Source of the DNA: Flagellimonas abyssi
Lineage (GTDB): Bacteria > Bacteroidota > Bacteroidia > Flavobacteriales > Flavobacteriaceae
Length of the DNA: 60,592 nt
NCBI RefSeq assembly: GCF_019457905.1
Contig: NZ_JAHZSV010000032.1
Location: 1 to 60,592 of the forward strand
Direction: 5' to 3'
Shown here in pieces: positions 41,545-49,146 of this stretch (position 1 is the first letter of the stretch; each line of letters starts with the position of its first letter). The notes under the pieces are model-generated. The model was not told the DNA's origin. It did not search any database and saw only the letters and a program-made list of their open reading frames with translations. The position numbers and the translations under genes were made by a program.

Positions 41545-42825
41545 TTATAGCCCCGTTGCCATGGTATGTTTACCTCTCTCGTCAATCAATTGTTTACGGA
41601 TATTGAGATATCTGTACGTGTCCAATGGATTCAGAGCGCCCCCATTTGAGATTCGAGCACGTTCCAATAACGGTCTTACATCGGTGTGGTAAGCATCTTG
41701 AAGAATTTCTTGACATTGTGACACGTCATGGTTCCTCTGTGCTTCACGAAGTGACTTTTGGTCTACCAAAAGAGCCTTTGCATAGGAAGATCTAATAGCT
41801 TCCAACGATTGCATTAAGTCTTCCAAAGGGTCTTTTAGGTTATGGCTGGCATCTATCATCCAGGCAGGGTAGGGGTTTTGCGGATTGTTCTCCATACCAT
41901 AAACCAGTTCGTTGAAAATCAAGAACAGGGAATATGGTTTTATGCTTCCAACGGTAAGGTCGTCGTCCCCATATTTGCTGTCATTGAAATGGAATCCTCC
42001 CAATTTGCCCTTCATCATCAAAGTGGCCACGATCTGTTCTATGTTGGTGTTTGGCAGATGATGCCCTAAATCTACCAAAGTATAGGCTTTTGGGCCACAT
42101 TCGTTGGCCAACATAAAGGAAGTTCCCCAATCTTGGATGACCGTGCTGTAAAAATAAGGTTCGTAAGGTTTGTACTCGATAAAGAGTTTCCAGTCATCGG
42201 GTAATGTTTTGTAGATTTGCTGAAGACTATCCTGTGTGTTTTTAAGTACGGTCTGGAAATTGTTCTGTCCAGGAAAACTGGAGCCGTCCGCCAACCATAC
42301 GGTAAGACTTTTGGAACCCAATTTTTCTCCTAATCGGATAACATCAATATTGTGCTGTATGGCCTGTTGGCGTGCATTTTCGTCGGTGCTGCAAAGTGAA
42401 CCGAACTTATAGGAATGTTCTTGTTCAGGCTGATCTTGGAAGGTGTTGGAGTTCATTGCATCGAACTTTAGATCCAGGACACCGGCCAATTTTTTAACCT
42501 TCTCAGCATCTTCTGTCACATCCCATGGAATATGAAGGGAAATGGCCCCTGCAGATTGGGTTAGCGCATGAATCATTCCGACATCTTCGATTTTTTGTTC
42601 CAAAGTGCCAGGTTCCCCATGATAGGAGAATCTCCCAAAGCGCGTTCCGCCGGCACCCATGGCCCAACTTGGAATGGCTACTTGAAAGTCGCTGATTTTC
42701 TTGAGTATATGTTCAACATCGTATCCTTTTTTGGACAGCTGGTTCGCCAAAAAATCAAAACTTTGATCATGGTTGTCAAAGTTGATTTGGTTATGCGATG
42801 CGATTTGTTCTTTATTGATAATCAT
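41545..42825 (-). CDS. rhaI: L-rhamnose isomerase (RhaI type)
   Basis: 426 residues in a TIM-barrel xylose-isomerase-like fold. It opens INKEQIASHNQINFDNHDQS and carries VAIPSWAMGAGGTRFGRFSY near residue 50. Metal ligands are visible in order: Glu in KLFIEYKPYEPYFYST, Asp in YTLVDLGHHLPNTNIEQ, His/Asn/Asp in GGFHFNDSKYGDDDLTVG, and Asp in WMIDASHNLKDPLE. These match Pseudomonas stutzeri-type L-rhamnose isomerase (RhaI) rather than the E. coli RhaA family. It converts L-rhamnose to L-rhamnulose with Mn or a similar metal. Length is typical. A terminator-like hairpin lies in the 82-base gap to rhaEW. Confidence 0.9.
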   Translation of the reverse strand: MIINKEQIASHNQINFDNHDQSFDFLANQLSKKGYDVEHILKKISDFQVAIPSWAMGAGGTRFGRFSYHGEPGTLEQKIEDVGMIHALTQSAGAISLHIPWDVTEDAEKVKKLAGVLDLKFDAMNSNTFQDQPEQEHSYKFGSLCSTDENARQQAIQHNIDVIRLGEKLGSKSLTVWLADGSSFPGQNNFQTVLKNTQDSLQQIYKTLPDDWKLFIEYKPYEPYFYSTVIQDWGTSFMLANECGPKAYTLVDLGHHLPNTNIEQIVATLMMKGKLGGFHFNDSKYGDDDLTVGSIKPYSLFLIFNELVYGMENNPQNPYPAWMIDASHNLKDPLEDLMQSLEAIRSSYAKALLVDQKSLREAQRNHDVSQCQEILQDAYHTDVRPLLERARISNGGALNPLDTYRYLNIRKQLIDERGKHTMATGL

Positions 42826-42847
42826 AGGATGATTTAATCTTTAAAAA

Positions 42848-42873
42848 CCGCAGGCCAATATGTAGACCTGCGG
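42848..42873 (-). terminator. intra-operon terminator/attenuator between rhaEW and rhaI
   Basis: A 7-bp stem CCGCAGG / CCTGCGG with a 12-base loop. Read on the operon strand it is followed by TTTTT, the form of a Rho-independent terminator. It lies inside the rha operon, 35 bases after the rhaEW stop and before the rhaI start, so it would lower expression of the downstream genes or stabilise the upstream message. Confidence 0.6.
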
Positions 42874-42907
42874 AAAATTTGAATTAAAAATAACTAAACT
42901 CAAAACC

Positions 42908-45007
42908 TTATCTAGTGAAGGCATTTGCCATACCGCCATCCACATTGATAATGTTTCCAGTGCTTTTATCCAGTAGACCTACAAAAGCGAATACACCGTT
43001 GGCGATGTCTTCTGGATATATAATTTCGTTGAGCAAGTTTCTCTTGGCGTAATGAGCAGGAAGTTCTTCAACTTTAATACCGTAGGCTTTGGCCCTTCCT
43101 TCGGCCCAATCGCCTTCCCAAATTTTGCTGCCTACGATGACTCCATCAGGATTTACCGTATTCACTCGGATTCCTTTGCCCCCGAGTTCGGCCGCAAGTA
43201 AACGTACCATGTGTTGTTGGGCAGCTTTCGCAGTTCCGTAGCCTACATTGTTCGGTCCTGAAACTAAACCATTTTTGCTGGCAATACTTACAATGTCTCC
43301 TCCCAAATCTTGTTTGTTCATAATATCGACTCCCTGTTTAAAGAGTTCGAACTGTCCTTTCACCAAAACATTTTGAAGCAAGTCCCAATCCTTTTCGGTA
43401 GTTTCTTCCAATGGTTTGGAAATGGCCAATCCTGCACTGTGGATAATCAAATCCACACCTCCAAATTCCAGACAGGCATCTTTATATGCCTTTCTTATGG
43501 AATCGGCACTTGTTACATCACACACTGCATAAGTGGCCACGTCCCTTGTGTAGGTTTCAACAGCTTCTTTCAATCTGTCCTCGGCAATATCGGTCAATAC
43601 CACATTTGCCCCATGCTCTGCAAGTTTGTCCGCGATAGCTTTACCAATTCCTCCACCGGCACCGGTGACCAGGGCCACTCTTCTCGATAACGGTTGTTCC
43701 TTGGGCATACGCTGTAACTTGGCTTCTTCCAATAGCCAATATTCAATATCAAAAGCCTCTTGTCTCGGCAACGAAGTGTAAGCTGAAATGGCCTCTGCTC
43801 CGCGCATCACATTGATGGCGTTGATGTAGAATTCACTGGCTACCCGTGTAGTTTGCTTGTTTTTCGAGAAACTGAACATACCCACCCCGGGATAAATAAT
43901 GATGACAGGGTTCGGATCCCTCATCGCTGGACTGTTATCGTGCTTACAGTTCTCGTAGTATTCCTTATATTCTTTTCGGTAATGTTCAAAGGCGGGCTCT
44001 AATTTTTTAAGCACTTCCTCTGCATTGGATACATCTTCACCGGCGTCCAAAGTTAATACCAACGGTTGTATCTTGGTTCTTAAAAAGTGATCCGGACAAG
44101 AGGTCCCCATCGGGGCCAATTTTTCCAAATCGTTGCTGTTGATGTATTCCATGACCACATCAGCATCGGTAAAATGACCTATCATTCGGTTTTCCGAAGA
44201 GCACAGTCCACGAAGTAGGGGCATCAACTGTGCCGCTTTCTCTTTTCTATCTTCGGCAGGTAACGATTCCACTTTTTGACCGCCAAAAACTTTTCCCTGT
44301 TCTTTTATTTTCTTTTCAATATAATCAGAAGCCGTTTCAATGACCTCCAAACTATTGATATAGCATTCGTATGAGGTGTCTCCCCAAGTGAAAAGACCAT
44401 GGCTTCCTAGCACTATACCACGTATTCCTGGGTTTTCGTCCAAACATTTTTCCAATTGAAGGCCCAGGTCGAAACCAGGTCTTTGCCATGGCACCCAGCC
44501 CATGGTGTCCCCCCAAATTTCTTTGGTCACTTTTTCACTGTCCTTGGCCGCTGCTACAGCAATAAGGGCATCAGGGTGTAGATGATCGATATGTTTAAAT
44601 GGAAGCAATCCATGAAGAGGAGTGTCGATGGACGGGGCCCTACTGTCCAAATCATAAATGCAATGGTTAAAAAGTCCCACCATTCTATCCTCATCATGCA
44701 ATCCTTTATAGACTTTTTTCAGGTTTCTCAATCGTTCTGTATAAAGTCCGGCAATTCCTGAACGGGTAAGGGTACCAATGTCTCCTCCAGATCCTTTAAT
44801 CCACATTACTTCAACCTCTTCATTGGTCAGTGGATCCTTTTCAATTGTCTTGCAACTAGTATTTCCTCCACCGTAGTTTGTAATCCTTAAATCGGAGCCC
44901 AAAATATTGGACCTATATAGGAACAAAGCCACTTGGTCGTCGCCAAGTTCCAAGGCCTTTTTTTCGTCCCATAAATAATCCACATGTTTAAAAGTCTTAA
45001 TCCCCAT
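42908..45007 (-). CDS. rhaEW: bifunctional L-rhamnulose-1-phosphate aldolase / L-lactaldehyde dehydrogenase
   Basis: 699 residues, a natural fusion. Residues 1-420 are a class-II aldolase/adducin domain (YGGGNTSCKTIEKDPL, HLHPDALIAVAAAK and VLGSHGLFTWGDTSYECY supply the metal-binding His and acidic residues). Residues 430-699 are an SDR (VALVTGAGGGIGKAIADKL, then IVSIASKNGLVSGPNNVGYG with the catalytic Ser, Tyr and Lys in YGTAKAA). The first half cleaves L-rhamnulose-1-phosphate to dihydroxyacetone phosphate and L-lactaldehyde; the second oxidises L-lactaldehyde to L-lactate with NAD. This RhaE-RhaW fusion is known in several phyla. It is the promoter-proximal gene of the rha operon, divergent from the GntR regulator. 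Confidence 0.9.
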   Translation of the reverse strand: MGIKTFKHVDYLWDEKKALELGDDQVALFLYRSNILGSDLRITNYGGGNTSCKTIEKDPLTNEEVEVMWIKGSGGDIGTLTRSGIAGLYTERLRNLKKVYKGLHDEDRMVGLFNHCIYDLDSRAPSIDTPLHGLLPFKHIDHLHPDALIAVAAAKDSEKVTKEIWGDTMGWVPWQRPGFDLGLQLEKCLDENPGIRGIVLGSHGLFTWGDTSYECYINSLEVIETASDYIEKKIKEQGKVFGGQKVESLPAEDRKEKAAQLMPLLRGLCSSENRMIGHFTDADVVMEYINSNDLEKLAPMGTSCPDHFLRTKIQPLVLTLDAGEDVSNAEEVLKKLEPAFEHYRKEYKEYYENCKHDNSPAMRDPNPVIIIYPGVGMFSFSKNKQTTRVASEFYINAINVMRGAEAISAYTSLPRQEAFDIEYWLLEEAKLQRMPKEQPLSRRVALVTGAGGGIGKAIADKLAEHGANVVLTDIAEDRLKEAVETYTRDVATYAVCDVTSADSIRKAYKDACLEFGGVDLIIHSAGLAISKPLEETTEKDWDLLQNVLVKGQFELFKQGVDIMNKQDLGGDIVSIASKNGLVSGPNNVGYGTAKAAQQHMVRLLAAELGGKGIRVNTVNPDGVIVGSKIWEGDWAEGRAKAYGIKVEELPAHYAKRNLLNEIIYPEDIANGVFAFVGLLDKSTGNIINVDGGMANAFTR

Positions 45008-45064
45008 CAGGTATTTTTTTTATTATTGTTGTCGGTAAATGTACTTACCCATTTTCTATTAAGT

Positions 45065-45076
45065 GTTCTGTACTGT
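45065..45076 (-). promoter_or_regulatory. candidate RhaR operator between rhaEW and the GntR regulator gene
   Basis: On the minus strand it reads ACAGTACAGAAC, identical over 12 bases to the site upstream of the first GH78 gene. It lies 58 bases before the rhaEW start and 18 bases before the regulator ATG at 45095. A near-consensus -7 box (TACATTTA) for rhaEW starts 30 bases from the core start. It could control the operon and autoregulate the regulator. Confidence 0.6.
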
Positions 45077-45094
45077 ACCGTAAAAGTTAATAAA

Positions 45095-46123
45095 ATGCTG
45101 GAATTGATAGATATAAAGGAGGAATCAAAGGTTCCAAAGTACAAACAAATCGTTGATTCCATTTTAGCAGCCATTGAAAATGGCAAGCTCAAATTGGACG
45201 ATAGGTTGCCTTCCGTGAATGAGTTGCTAATAGAATTTGATATATCCCGCGATACTGTGGTAAGGGCTTACGACCACTTGAAGAAGAACAAAATTATAGA
45301 GTCCGTACCCGGAAAAGGCTATTATGTAAAGGAAGATGAGTTGGCCTTGAAAGCAAAAGTTTTTCTTCTTTTTAATAAGTTGAGTGCACATAAAAAAATT
45401 ATTTATGATGCTTTTGCCAGAACTTTGGGAGACAATGCTACCATAGACTTTTTTATCTATGAAAATAATTACAGACATTTTAAGGAACTAATCTTGGAGT
45501 CCAAGAAAAGATCCTACACTTACACACATTATGTTGTGATCAGTCATTTTGAAGAAGGAGGTGATGATGTGATCAACTTTATCAAAGATGAAATTCCTTT
45601 GGAAAAACTGATTGTACTCGATAAAAGATTGGATGGTCTGGCGAATACCGTTTCCAGCATTTATCAAGATTTTGAGCAGGACATATATTCAGCTTTGGTT
45701 GCACTTAACCCTAAACTCAAAAAATACCGGCAGATCAAACTCTTATTAAGAAAGAAGACGTACCATCCAATTGAGATCAAAAAGGGCTTCATAAAGTTTT
45801 GCGCACAATTTGCTTACGAATTTGGAATTATAGAGGAAATTGAATCCAGTGAAATTGAAAAGCAAACTGTCTATATTAATCTTAAGGAAAGTGACTTGGT
45901 TATTTTGATCAAGAAAATAAAGGAGACCAATTTTGTGTTGGGACAAGATGTTGGGATTATTTCATATAACGAGACCCCGCTAAAGGAAGTGCTTCTGGAT
46001 GGCATCACCGTAATATCCACCGACTTTGAGAACCTTGGGAAAAAAGCTGCTGAAATTGTCTTGAAGAACCAGACCATCTACACGGAAAACCCTTTTCATA
46101 TAATTCAAAGAAGCTCCCTATAG
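45095..46123 (+). CDS. GntR-type transcription regulator with LacI-like effector domain (candidate rhamnose regulator)
   Basis: 342 residues from the ATG at 45095; the open frame to 44984 overlaps rhaEW and has no support. An N-terminal GntR winged helix (KYKQIVDSILAAIENGKLKL, LPSVNELLIEFDISRDTVVR, VPGKGYYVKEDE) is followed by a periplasmic-binding-protein-like domain (residues 75-340) with VGIISYNETPLKEVLLDGIT and VISTDFENLGKKAAEIVL near the end, as in GntR/LacI hybrid regulators of Bacteroidota sugar loci. It is divergent from the rha operon, shares an operator-like site with it, and is the obvious regulator. I call the effector L-rhamnose or L-rhamnulose by context only. The position of operator sites upstream of -33 suggests activation. 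Confidence 0.85.
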   Translation: MLELIDIKEESKVPKYKQIVDSILAAIENGKLKLDDRLPSVNELLIEFDISRDTVVRAYDHLKKNKIIESVPGKGYYVKEDELALKAKVFLLFNKLSAHKKIIYDAFARTLGDNATIDFFIYENNYRHFKELILESKKRSYTYTHYVVISHFEEGGDDVINFIKDEIPLEKLIVLDKRLDGLANTVSSIYQDFEQDIYSALVALNPKLKKYRQIKLLLRKKTYHPIEIKKGFIKFCAQFAYEFGIIEEIESSEIEKQTVYINLKESDLVILIKKIKETNFVLGQDVGIISYNETPLKEVLLDGITVISTDFENLGKKAAEIVLKNQTIYTENPFHIIQRSSL

Positions 46124-46155
46124 TCCAATATTGGAGGACTTGCCTTTTTACCAGA

Positions 46156-46169
46156 ACAGTACAGAACGG
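46156..46169 (+). promoter_or_regulatory. candidate RhaR operator upstream of the first GH78 gene
   Basis: ACAGTACAGAACGG, identical to the rhaEW-side site over the first 12 bases. A near-consensus -7 box (TAACGTTG, 46194-46201) begins 35 bases from the core start; the gene starts at 46298. Confidence 0.6.
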
Positions 46170-46297
46170 AATAGTTTTCTTTAGACCTTATATTAACGTT
46201 GCATTGGGCCTTTTATAAGGGGGCGTATGGCGAGTTTTCGCTTGATTCAAAATACATAGGCCTCAGGATATTTGCACAAATCATTTAGATTTAAAAT

Positions 46298-48646
46298 ATG
46301 AGAAAATTTCTATCACTACTTATTTTATGTACGACTTTAATTTCAATGGCCCAGGAGAAACTCAGTGCGGATCAGGAATGGACGGCCAATTGGATTACCA
46401 TGCCCAAAATAGATACGCAAGCTGCCGGGTCCTTCCTTTTTAGGAAGGACTTTACGTTGGATACCGTGCCGAGCGAGTTTAGAATACGTATCTCTGCAGA
46501 TAACAGATATAAACTTTTTGTAAATGGAACCTTGGCTTCTGTAGGCCCCAACTGGGGAGATATAAAGCATTGGAACTATCACAACGTGGATATTGCCAAA
46601 CATTTAAAGGCAGGTGACAATATCTTGGCAATAAAAGTTTGGAATGAAGCCGAAATGCGAGCGGTGGCACAATTTTCCTATAAAACTGCATTATTTGTAC
46701 AAGGTGAGGGCGATTTGGAAAAAATAGTGGATACGGATGGCAGTTGGAAAGTCATCAAAGATGAAAGTTATACTCCTTTGAAACAGGACATAAGAGGATA
46801 CTATGCGGCCGGTGCGGGGGATTTTATAGATATGAACAAGGCATTGACGGGCTGGAAGTCCCAGAGCTTTGATGATAGTGCATGGCAATCCCCAGATACT
46901 GTTTTTGAGGAGGTACAAAGGGGAGGCGGAATACGGTATCAAGAAGGTTGGCAGTTGACTCCAACTATTTTACCGGAAATGGAGTTGACCGCAGAGCGTC
47001 TGGCAACGGTAAGAAAGTCCGAGGGAGTGAAAGTCCCATCATCTTTTCCAGCTAAACCTAAGGATATCAAGGTAGGGGCCAATTCCAATGTCAAAATATT
47101 ATTGGATCAAGAGCATTTGACTAACGCTTACTTAACCTTGTTGTTCAGTGGAGGAAAAAATAGTATAATTACCCTTTCATATGCAGAAGGACTCTTTGAT
47201 AGCGAAGGAGTTAAGGGAAACCGCAATGTTATCGAAGGAAAATCGATGGCAGGAAGAAGGGATAGCATCATTTCCAATGGAAAAGCTGATCAAGAATACA
47301 CTTCTTTGACCTATAGAACATATAGGTATGTGGAGGTTGGGGTTCAGACAAAGGAAGAGCCCTTGATCATAAACGATATTTATGGCACTTTCACGGGGTA
47401 TCCGTTCCAAATGAAGGCAAATCTCATTTCGGATAACAAAGAACTTTCCAATATGATGGAAATTGGTTGGAGAACTGCCCGACTTTGTGCTGTGGATACC
47501 TATATGGATTGCCCATATTATGAAAGGCTACAATATGTGGGGGATACCAGAATCCAGCATTTTGTATCATTTTATAACAGCGGGGATGATCGGTTGATCA
47601 AAAATGCCATCAATCTAATTGATTATTCAAGACAACCGGACGGATTTACCTTGAGCAGGTACCCGGACAGACAGGATCAGGTAATCCCAACCTACTCTCT
47701 TTGGTATGTTGCCCTTCTCTATGATTATATGATGTATGGCAGTGATATGGAATTTATTGAAGAGAAGTTAATGGGATCTCGACAGGTACTGAATTATTTC
47801 ATTACGTATTTGGATGAGGATGGCTCTTTGAAGAACGTTCCCGGGTGGAACTTTACGGACTGGGTCCCGGAGTGGGAAGGGGGAGTGGCCCCGATGGCCG
47901 AAGACGGTTCATCGGCCGCCTTGGATTTACAAATGCTCCATGCCCTACAATATGGAATAGCTCTGGAGAAGGAATTGGGGAAGCAGGAATTCGTAACCCT
48001 GTACACAACAATGGTCGAGCAATTAACAGAGACCATCAAAAATAAATATTGGGACCCGGACAAGAAGATGTTTGCCGATACCCCGGAAAAGAACAAGTAT
48101 TCGCAGCATACCAATTCTTTGGCCATTCTTGCCGATATAGTGGATGCCGACCAGAAAATGGCCATTGGAAAATCACTGTTGGACGATGAATCCTTGGCTC
48201 CAGCCTCCATCTATTTTAGCTATTATCTTCATCAGGCTCTTAACGAGGCAGGATACGGCAACAAGTATCTGGATTGGTTAGATGTTTGGAGAAAAAACAT
48301 AGCGTTGGGGCTGACCACTTGGGCAGAAATTTCCCAAGTGGAAACTACGCGTTCCGATTGCCATGCTTGGGGATCAAGTCCTAACATAGAATTTTTCAGG
48401 ATTATTTTAGGGATAGAAAGTGCTTCGCCGAACTTTAAAACGGTACGGATAGCCCCAAATTTGGGGGACATCGAAAAAATTGGGGGCGAAATACCTCATC
48501 CATCGGGAATGATATCCGTGGATTATAAAAGAACAGGTAGGAAGGTGAAGGCAACCATTACATTACCTGAAGGGGTTTACGGTGAATTTATTTGGCAGGG
48601 AAAATCGGCCAAAATAAAATCTGGAATTAACAACGTCACCATTTAA
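46298..48646 (+). CDS. secreted GH78 alpha-L-rhamnosidase (A)
   Basis: 782 residues, signal peptide MRKFLSLLILCTTLISMAQ. An N-terminal beta-sandwich (QEWTANWITMPKID, RISADNRYKLFVNGTLAS) leads to the (alpha/alpha)6 catalytic barrel. The family signature CPYYERLQYVGDTRIQ is near residue 405 (general acid Glu and Asp), FTDWVPEWEGGVAP near 520, and TTWAEISQVETTRSDCHAW near 672-690 (base Glu and His). A C-terminal beta domain ends in GMISVDYKRTG. GH78 inverts and releases terminal L-rhamnose. The signal peptide places it in the periplasm or outside. It sits at the head of the rhamnoside locus with its own operator. Substrate linkage is unknown. Confidence 0.93.
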   Translation: MRKFLSLLILCTTLISMAQEKLSADQEWTANWITMPKIDTQAAGSFLFRKDFTLDTVPSEFRIRISADNRYKLFVNGTLASVGPNWGDIKHWNYHNVDIAKHLKAGDNILAIKVWNEAEMRAVAQFSYKTALFVQGEGDLEKIVDTDGSWKVIKDESYTPLKQDIRGYYAAGAGDFIDMNKALTGWKSQSFDDSAWQSPDTVFEEVQRGGGIRYQEGWQLTPTILPEMELTAERLATVRKSEGVKVPSSFPAKPKDIKVGANSNVKILLDQEHLTNAYLTLLFSGGKNSIITLSYAEGLFDSEGVKGNRNVIEGKSMAGRRDSIISNGKADQEYTSLTYRTYRYVEVGVQTKEEPLIINDIYGTFTGYPFQMKANLISDNKELSNMMEIGWRTARLCAVDTYMDCPYYERLQYVGDTRIQHFVSFYNSGDDRLIKNAINLIDYSRQPDGFTLSRYPDRQDQVIPTYSLWYVALLYDYMMYGSDMEFIEEKLMGSRQVLNYFITYLDEDGSLKNVPGWNFTDWVPEWEGGVAPMAEDGSSAALDLQMLHALQYGIALEKELGKQEFVTLYTTMVEQLTETIKNKYWDPDKKMFADTPEKNKYSQHTNSLAILADIVDADQKMAIGKSLLDDESLAPASIYFSYYLHQALNEAGYGNKYLDWLDVWRKNIALGLTTWAEISQVETTRSDCHAWGSSPNIEFFRIILGIESASPNFKTVRIAPNLGDIEKIGGEIPHPSGMISVDYKRTGRKVKATITLPEGVYGEFIWQGKSAKIKSGINNVTI

Positions 48647-49146
48647 ATGATAATATTTTAAGTTACGAAATTGACAAGAACCGTTAATAGGGGTAAACCC
48701 CACAATTGGTAGGAAAGCAAAAACAAACGAAGATAGATAATCATGACTATAAGCCCCTAATCGCTTTAAGAAAGATATGGTTACTTTTCAACTGTTTTAA
48801 TATTTTATGACCGTAGGCCACTTTCCATAAAAAACTTAAAAATGGTTTATATAGAGAAGTCCTTGGGAATCGTTTCCGTCCATAACCATAGTTGGTAAAC
48901 GAAAAGAAAAAGTACAGTCAAACTCATTTTCAAGAGCATCTTTCATTTATTTATGTTCTAGAGTGAAATCCATTGTATAGGAAGGAGCAATCTTCATAAC
49001 AGTACAGGATGGTTATGTGGGCGCTCTGTCTTATTCTTGTATTTGTATTGTCCTCTTTTCTGTTTGGGTACTTTAATCTTAAGGTTCTGCCCAATAAACA
49101 AACTTATGGCAATATTGTCCATTAATCATATCACTATTTTTATAAT
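48647..49146. other. 500-base intergenic region between the two GH78 genes
   Basis: It holds the operator-like site at 48999-49017 and a near -7 element (TGTATTTG, 49039-49046). A 36-codon minus-strand frame at 48836-48946 has no support. No RNA gene or strong hairpin is seen. Confidence 0.45.
48995..49017 (+). promoter_or_regulatory. candidate RhaR operator upstream of the second GH78 gene, with dyad symmetry
   Basis: Core ACAGTACAGGATGG at 48999-49012, embedded in an inverted repeat CATAAC-N11-GTTATG centred on 49006. The start of the core is 37 bases from a near-consensus -7 element. The dyad centre falls on the same motif base as in the site at 52796-52818. Confidence 0.6.

Noticed and set aside
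44984..45094. 37-codon N-terminal extension of the GntR regulator overlapping rhaEW
   Set aside because: It covers the operator/promoter region and adds a hydrophobic stretch foreign to GntR proteins; homology begins at the 45095 ATG.
48836..48946. 36-codon minus-strand frame between the GH78 genes
   Set aside because: Too short, no motif or start context, and it overlaps a region expected to be a leader.
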